From Pterobdella sp. o SKG-2022 (Eukaryota; Annelida; Clitellata; Hirudinida; Piscicolidae): 64,000 bases of DNA. The stretch is taken from positions 5,139,561-5,203,560 of the forward strand of contig OZ038323.1 of the NCBI GenBank assembly GCA_964035795.1. Direction: 5' to 3'. A program made the position numbers and the translations under genes. Position 1 is the stretch's first letter. Each line of letters opens with the position of its first letter. Under the pieces are notes generated by a model that made no database searches, was not told the DNA's origin, and saw only the letters and a program-made list of their open reading frames with translations. Shown piece by piece: positions 59,826-64,000 of the stretch.

Positions 59826-62800
59826 ATATGAACTAAAGAAGATTATTAAATTCGTACGTCTTGACCGTTTTTCTTCATACACCACCAGAAACAATCAGAC
59901 AAAATCTTTTGATGGCTGAAGTAGAATAAACCGACACAATTTATTTAAAAAAACACTAAGTATTTATTAAACGAAAATCAAAAAGTTTTCCATAAAAAAC
60001 TCCACAACCATACGCAAAAATTGTTTTTACAAAAGTGTTGAATTAACGAAGCTTGTATCGTCTAGCAAGATTCTGGCATTTTCATGTCTTTCAGCCCAAA
60101 AAAACTGATTTTTTTACAAACTCTGGTTGTGACATCTGTTTTTTTTTAATAATACGATTAGAAAATGTAAGCTTTGCGGTTTCTTGTAGGTATTTCTTCA
60201 AAGCTTCACTGTTTTTATACATTCTATTTCTAGGTCTGTTTTTGCCTCTATGACGTTGGGTAGAAATATAGATGTTGAGCAATTCAAAAACTTATTGAAT
60301 AGTTATGCTCAGCTTTGAAAAAGTATGTTATCAAGAGTCGGTTTTTGTTTTCATTCATTGGGTCGTTAAAAGCTGAGTAAACGTCTGCAAGCTTTTTGCG
60401 GGTCTTTTTTGTGAATTGCCCTTTTTGAAACTAGAACTTTGTTTTTAATATTTTTAACTATCTTAACTACTTGTCTTTCGTTTTTTTTTTGCTTTATTTT
60501 GTAGTAGAGTTGCCATATTTAATTTACTTTAATGTTTTTATTTAAATGCTGTTGTAAGACTCAGATATGCTTTTCAAAACCAATCTAAGGAATTTTTTTG
60601 CCCATAGGCTTTTGAAAAAAGACCATTTAGTTTATCTTTCCCGGCATCTGTGCTAAAATTTTTCAACTTCAGTTTTTTTTCAGCTGTGAACAAAATTTAG
60701 TTTATCTTTGCTTCAGTTTTTTTTGTTCACAAAGCATAAAACATTGTTCTGAATTGACAGGCAATAGAGATGTGATAGATGTGATTCTCCATTAAACGTT
60801 TTGTTGACAGCCATTTTGTGAATTTTTATGACGAGATTTTTGTTTCTTCAACATTTTGAATACTACGGAGCTTTGAAATCATGTTTCCTGAAGCGTTTTT
60901 GTTTATCACTTTTTCATATCTTCGGTTGTCTACTTTCACATAAATGTTGAAATTTTCTATTATCATAGTCTCCAGTTTCAATTTTAAATTTCTCTAACAC
61001 GACTCAAAGCTAAACGAATAAGCAAGTTTAGTTTTATTTATAGTTATTAGTTTAAACTGAACATTAAATAAAATCTTCTGCTTTCCATTCAATAGTTTCA
61101 TTCGCTTACAGCTTAGTGGTTTTTTTTTTGTATTTTTGGATAAAAGACTGACTATTTCTCATGTGATCCTGGATTTTTTCAATTGAGCTTGTTTGACCAG
61201 TTTGTATTCAACTTTGTTCAATCATGCTGGTTAAGTGCAACTTGATAGTTTTTACCTCTAGTATACTTTTTTATTATATTCTAGATGAATGGAAAACGAG
61301 AAAAGGTTAGTCAGACCCAGGATATCTTAACGGCTTTGATCCCAACACACCACAAAACGTGCTTGCGTGAACTTTTTTTTTCATATAAACATGCTTATGA
61401 ATTTCACTTTCAATGTTTTTGTAGTTACTATCATCCAAAATAGACTAGCCAATTTCCGAAAATCACATTTTGATCTTGAAACTGATTGAATAGTCTCAAA
61501 AACTATTCTAAATGAAGATCGTACATTTTCAGTTTGTAAAAAACATCTTTTCTTTGAGTTTTATATCGAAAAAATGGTTTCAACAAAAATTTTATTTCAG
61601 TATTGTTTTGTAAGCAATAGATTGGAGAACTTAAAGATTCGATAAATATAACTTCAATCAAAAATTTACTATAATCAAAATTGTTGAAAATTTTTAAATG
61701 TAAAATTTTAAAACTAAATATTTTATATTCACACTAAGTTCACTTTTGAACATGTTGCGTAATTAGGCCAAGTACCAGAAAATAAAAACAAAAACATTAA
61801 AAAATTTATCAAAAAACCATAAAACCCAAAATAATTTTATACTAAAATGATTTATTTAATTGAGAAATAAAGAAACATATGAGAATTGAGGTATGGAAAA
61901 ACATATAAAAAAGAGGTGAGAGGATTGACTTGGTTAGTAAGGCCAGCTAGACATTAAGCTTCATCTTGTCAGTATTTACTACTATATTAAATTTAGTCAC
62001 TAATTATTGCAGTTATTCATGATGAAAATATTTCTTATGCTGTACATGTTCACAGACAGAGAAAGCGAGATTTTTAAAAATATTACATTGAAAATCATGA
62101 AAAACTGCAAGTTATTTTTTATAAATAATTCATAATACATAATTGAGACGTATAATTATTATTTCAAAACAAAAGTAGTGAGTCATTCACAGACATAAGA
62201 ACAAAGACGTCTGAATAAAACAGACGTTGTATGATATGACGAACAAAAACAAAACCACATTGTATATCAACGGTGTATAAAATATCATGCTTATATAAAG
62301 CATAGTACACTAAACAGACAAAAAAGTGGGTATTAAAAAAAACATTCATATATACATTCACATACATAATGGAGCTTCCACACAGCTAGCATCCTATTGA
62401 TTACTCATTATGTCTCGGTGACCTAATTACATATAAAGTAGGTTATTAACATAATATATATGCTATTTACATAATTTATATGCACTTTTTCCAGTTTATT
62501 TATAGAGTTTTCCAGGGAAAAATTATGAAACGAATATGTGCTAGCCTTTTTTCACTTTAAAAATTGGAAAAAAATGAAAAAAATATTTTCAAAATTTTAA
62601 TTGACAATGAAGCATTATTTGTTTAATTTTATTTTATAATTCACTCAAAAAAAAGTCTAATTAAAAAGCTTTATTTAATATTTGTTAAAAATTAAGCGCT
62701 AGCTTAATTCTAAAAATAGATTCCTTTAAACAGCTTACAAGAGTTACCTAGGCAACTAAACTTTTAAAGAGAAATGCCAATTGTCAAATGACTTTATTAA

Positions 62801-64000
62801 TATTTCTTCAGTTCAAGAACTATAAATACCATTCATATAAATAAGAAATAACACACAACTTCAAAATAATTCAAAATAATAATTCTAGTCAATGCCAATA
62901 AAACATTATTCATAATTGTAATTGTGTATCAAATTCTTTTGAAAGATGTTTTTTTTCCGAAAAATAATTCAGTATTTTGTTTTATATGGGACTTTCTTGT
63001 TTATTACAGTTTCCATAGTTGCAGAAGCAGATCTTTCCTGCGAGAGACGTACTCCAAATGCTCAAAGGAGCGTCATACAGACAACCTCTTCTCTCCTTCA
63101 AAGAACCTGAAGATTTTACCTAGTTTTTCATTAATAAAATAGCCATTTTTATCATATTACTAAAAAATATATTTTAAAACAATAAGCCAGTTTTGAATAA
63201 AAAATTTCAAATGAGCAGATAAGCGAACCAAGCCTGGAACTGAAGCAATAACTGGCTTTCTCACATAGCGGCATTTTGAAATAATCTAGTTCCTCACACG
63301 ACCATTTTCTTTAAATATAATAGATATCAAAAATTCATGAAATATTTTTTCTAATCAACAAAAATCAAATTAATGTACATTCTTGGCTGAAATTAAATAA
63401 ACTACTTGAATTGGACCATCAAGGGGCATAGAGCACATGTATGAATGTAATTACCATTGTAATCTTAAATTCAAATTAATTCATAATGTTTTTAAATTTA
63501 CTTCAATAAGATATTTTTAATTCGATTTCAAATGGAAGTTCAAATATGAACATCGATCACAACCGTTAAAAACCCTTAGCTGTTTCTTTTTTCCTTCCAC
63601 AAGAGTACGATTCAACAGAGCGAGAGTATCCGCTATTAATAAGAGCATAAAAATAATTAACTTCATTGTGAAAACTTTAATTATTTATAGGATGTAGTGC
63701 TTCTTTTGCTAAGATTTATATATTTTATAGATAAGTTTGTTTACAAAACTACAGACGTCACAATGATTTCGTATGTGACATCTAATATATTTTGGAAATA
63801 CACTTTTCAAAATAAAAATTTTATATGAAACTATACAAGCCCATAAAAAACCTATACTTTTTCATTATATTTTAGAACTGAGGAATTTCAATATAATACT
63901 ACAAAATAGATTTTCTTAAAGCAATCGTTCTTAAACTCGACCTAAGAACGGGATGATCTTACAAAGCATGTTGTTTGAGGTTTGCATCATTTTTGTTGGC
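59826..64000. other. AT-rich interval, no gene seen
   Basis: No supported gene. A plus-strand segment at 63003-63124 after TTTATTACAG, with an AATAAA shortly downstream, could be a last exon, but the frames give no recognisable protein. Confidence 0.45.

Overview
This is an AT-rich animal genome window with spliced genes. Introns are GT-AG (one candidate GC-AG), many only about 50-60 nt and others of several kb. A gene related to the B-type muscarinic acetylcholine receptor (GAR-2 type) points to a protostome invertebrate. I cannot name the lineage from sequence alone; rotifer, flatworm, nematode and others remain possible. A 200-base N gap lies at 286-485.

Positions 1-28,850 hold a tandem cluster of single-pass membrane lectin genes, all on the minus strand. 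Each complete unit encodes a signal peptide, one SUEL/L-rhamnose-type (galactose-binding) lectin domain with eight cysteines, a CUB-like domain, a four-cysteine sushi/CCP-like domain, a short stalk, one transmembrane helix and a short tail with a conserved YxxLDQ motif. I call the units, in transcription order, D (28.8-21.9 kb), C (20.6-17.8 kb), B (17.2-6.0 kb), A (4.9-1.8 kb) and E (first exons at 1.35 and 0.75 kb; the rest lies outside the window).

The striking point is the 5' organisation. Unit B has one set of constant exons (7153-5967), preceded by eleven tandem exons that each encode a signal peptide plus a whole lectin domain. Ten of the eleven end in a phase-1 donor that matches the phase-1 acceptor of the CUB exon. 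Units A, C and D each have two alternative pairs of exons (signal peptide, then lectin first half), or one pair plus one upstream alternative, that can feed a shared lectin second-half exon. In front of 18 of the 19 first exons, 44-80 nt upstream of the ATG, lies a shared element (coding-strand consensus about TTTTGARAYGAYCCCTW), often followed by a TATA-like stretch. This is the layout expected of promoter choice plus splicing of a variable first exon to constant exons, as in clustered protocadherins or UGT1, here applied to membrane lectins. The one exon without the element also lacks a splice donor.

Positions 30,943-48,268 (minus) hold a six-exon muscarinic-type GPCR of about 1,648 residues. 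Roughly 1,340 of these form the third intracellular loop, nearly all encoded by one 4.1-kb exon.

The remainder is transposable-element debris and sequence in which I see no genes. A near full-length but frame-broken non-LTR element with a 14-bp target duplication lies inside unit D. Fragments of CR1/L2-like elements occur at 4.6, 9.4-10.2, 52.4-53.4 and 57.5-59.1 kb, and another RT fragment at 14.5-14.9 kb. Small inverted-repeat elements and microsatellites are also present. Positions 48.3-52.3, 53.5-57.5 and 59.1-64 kb contain no gene I can support, apart from one unassigned candidate exon near 54.4 kb.
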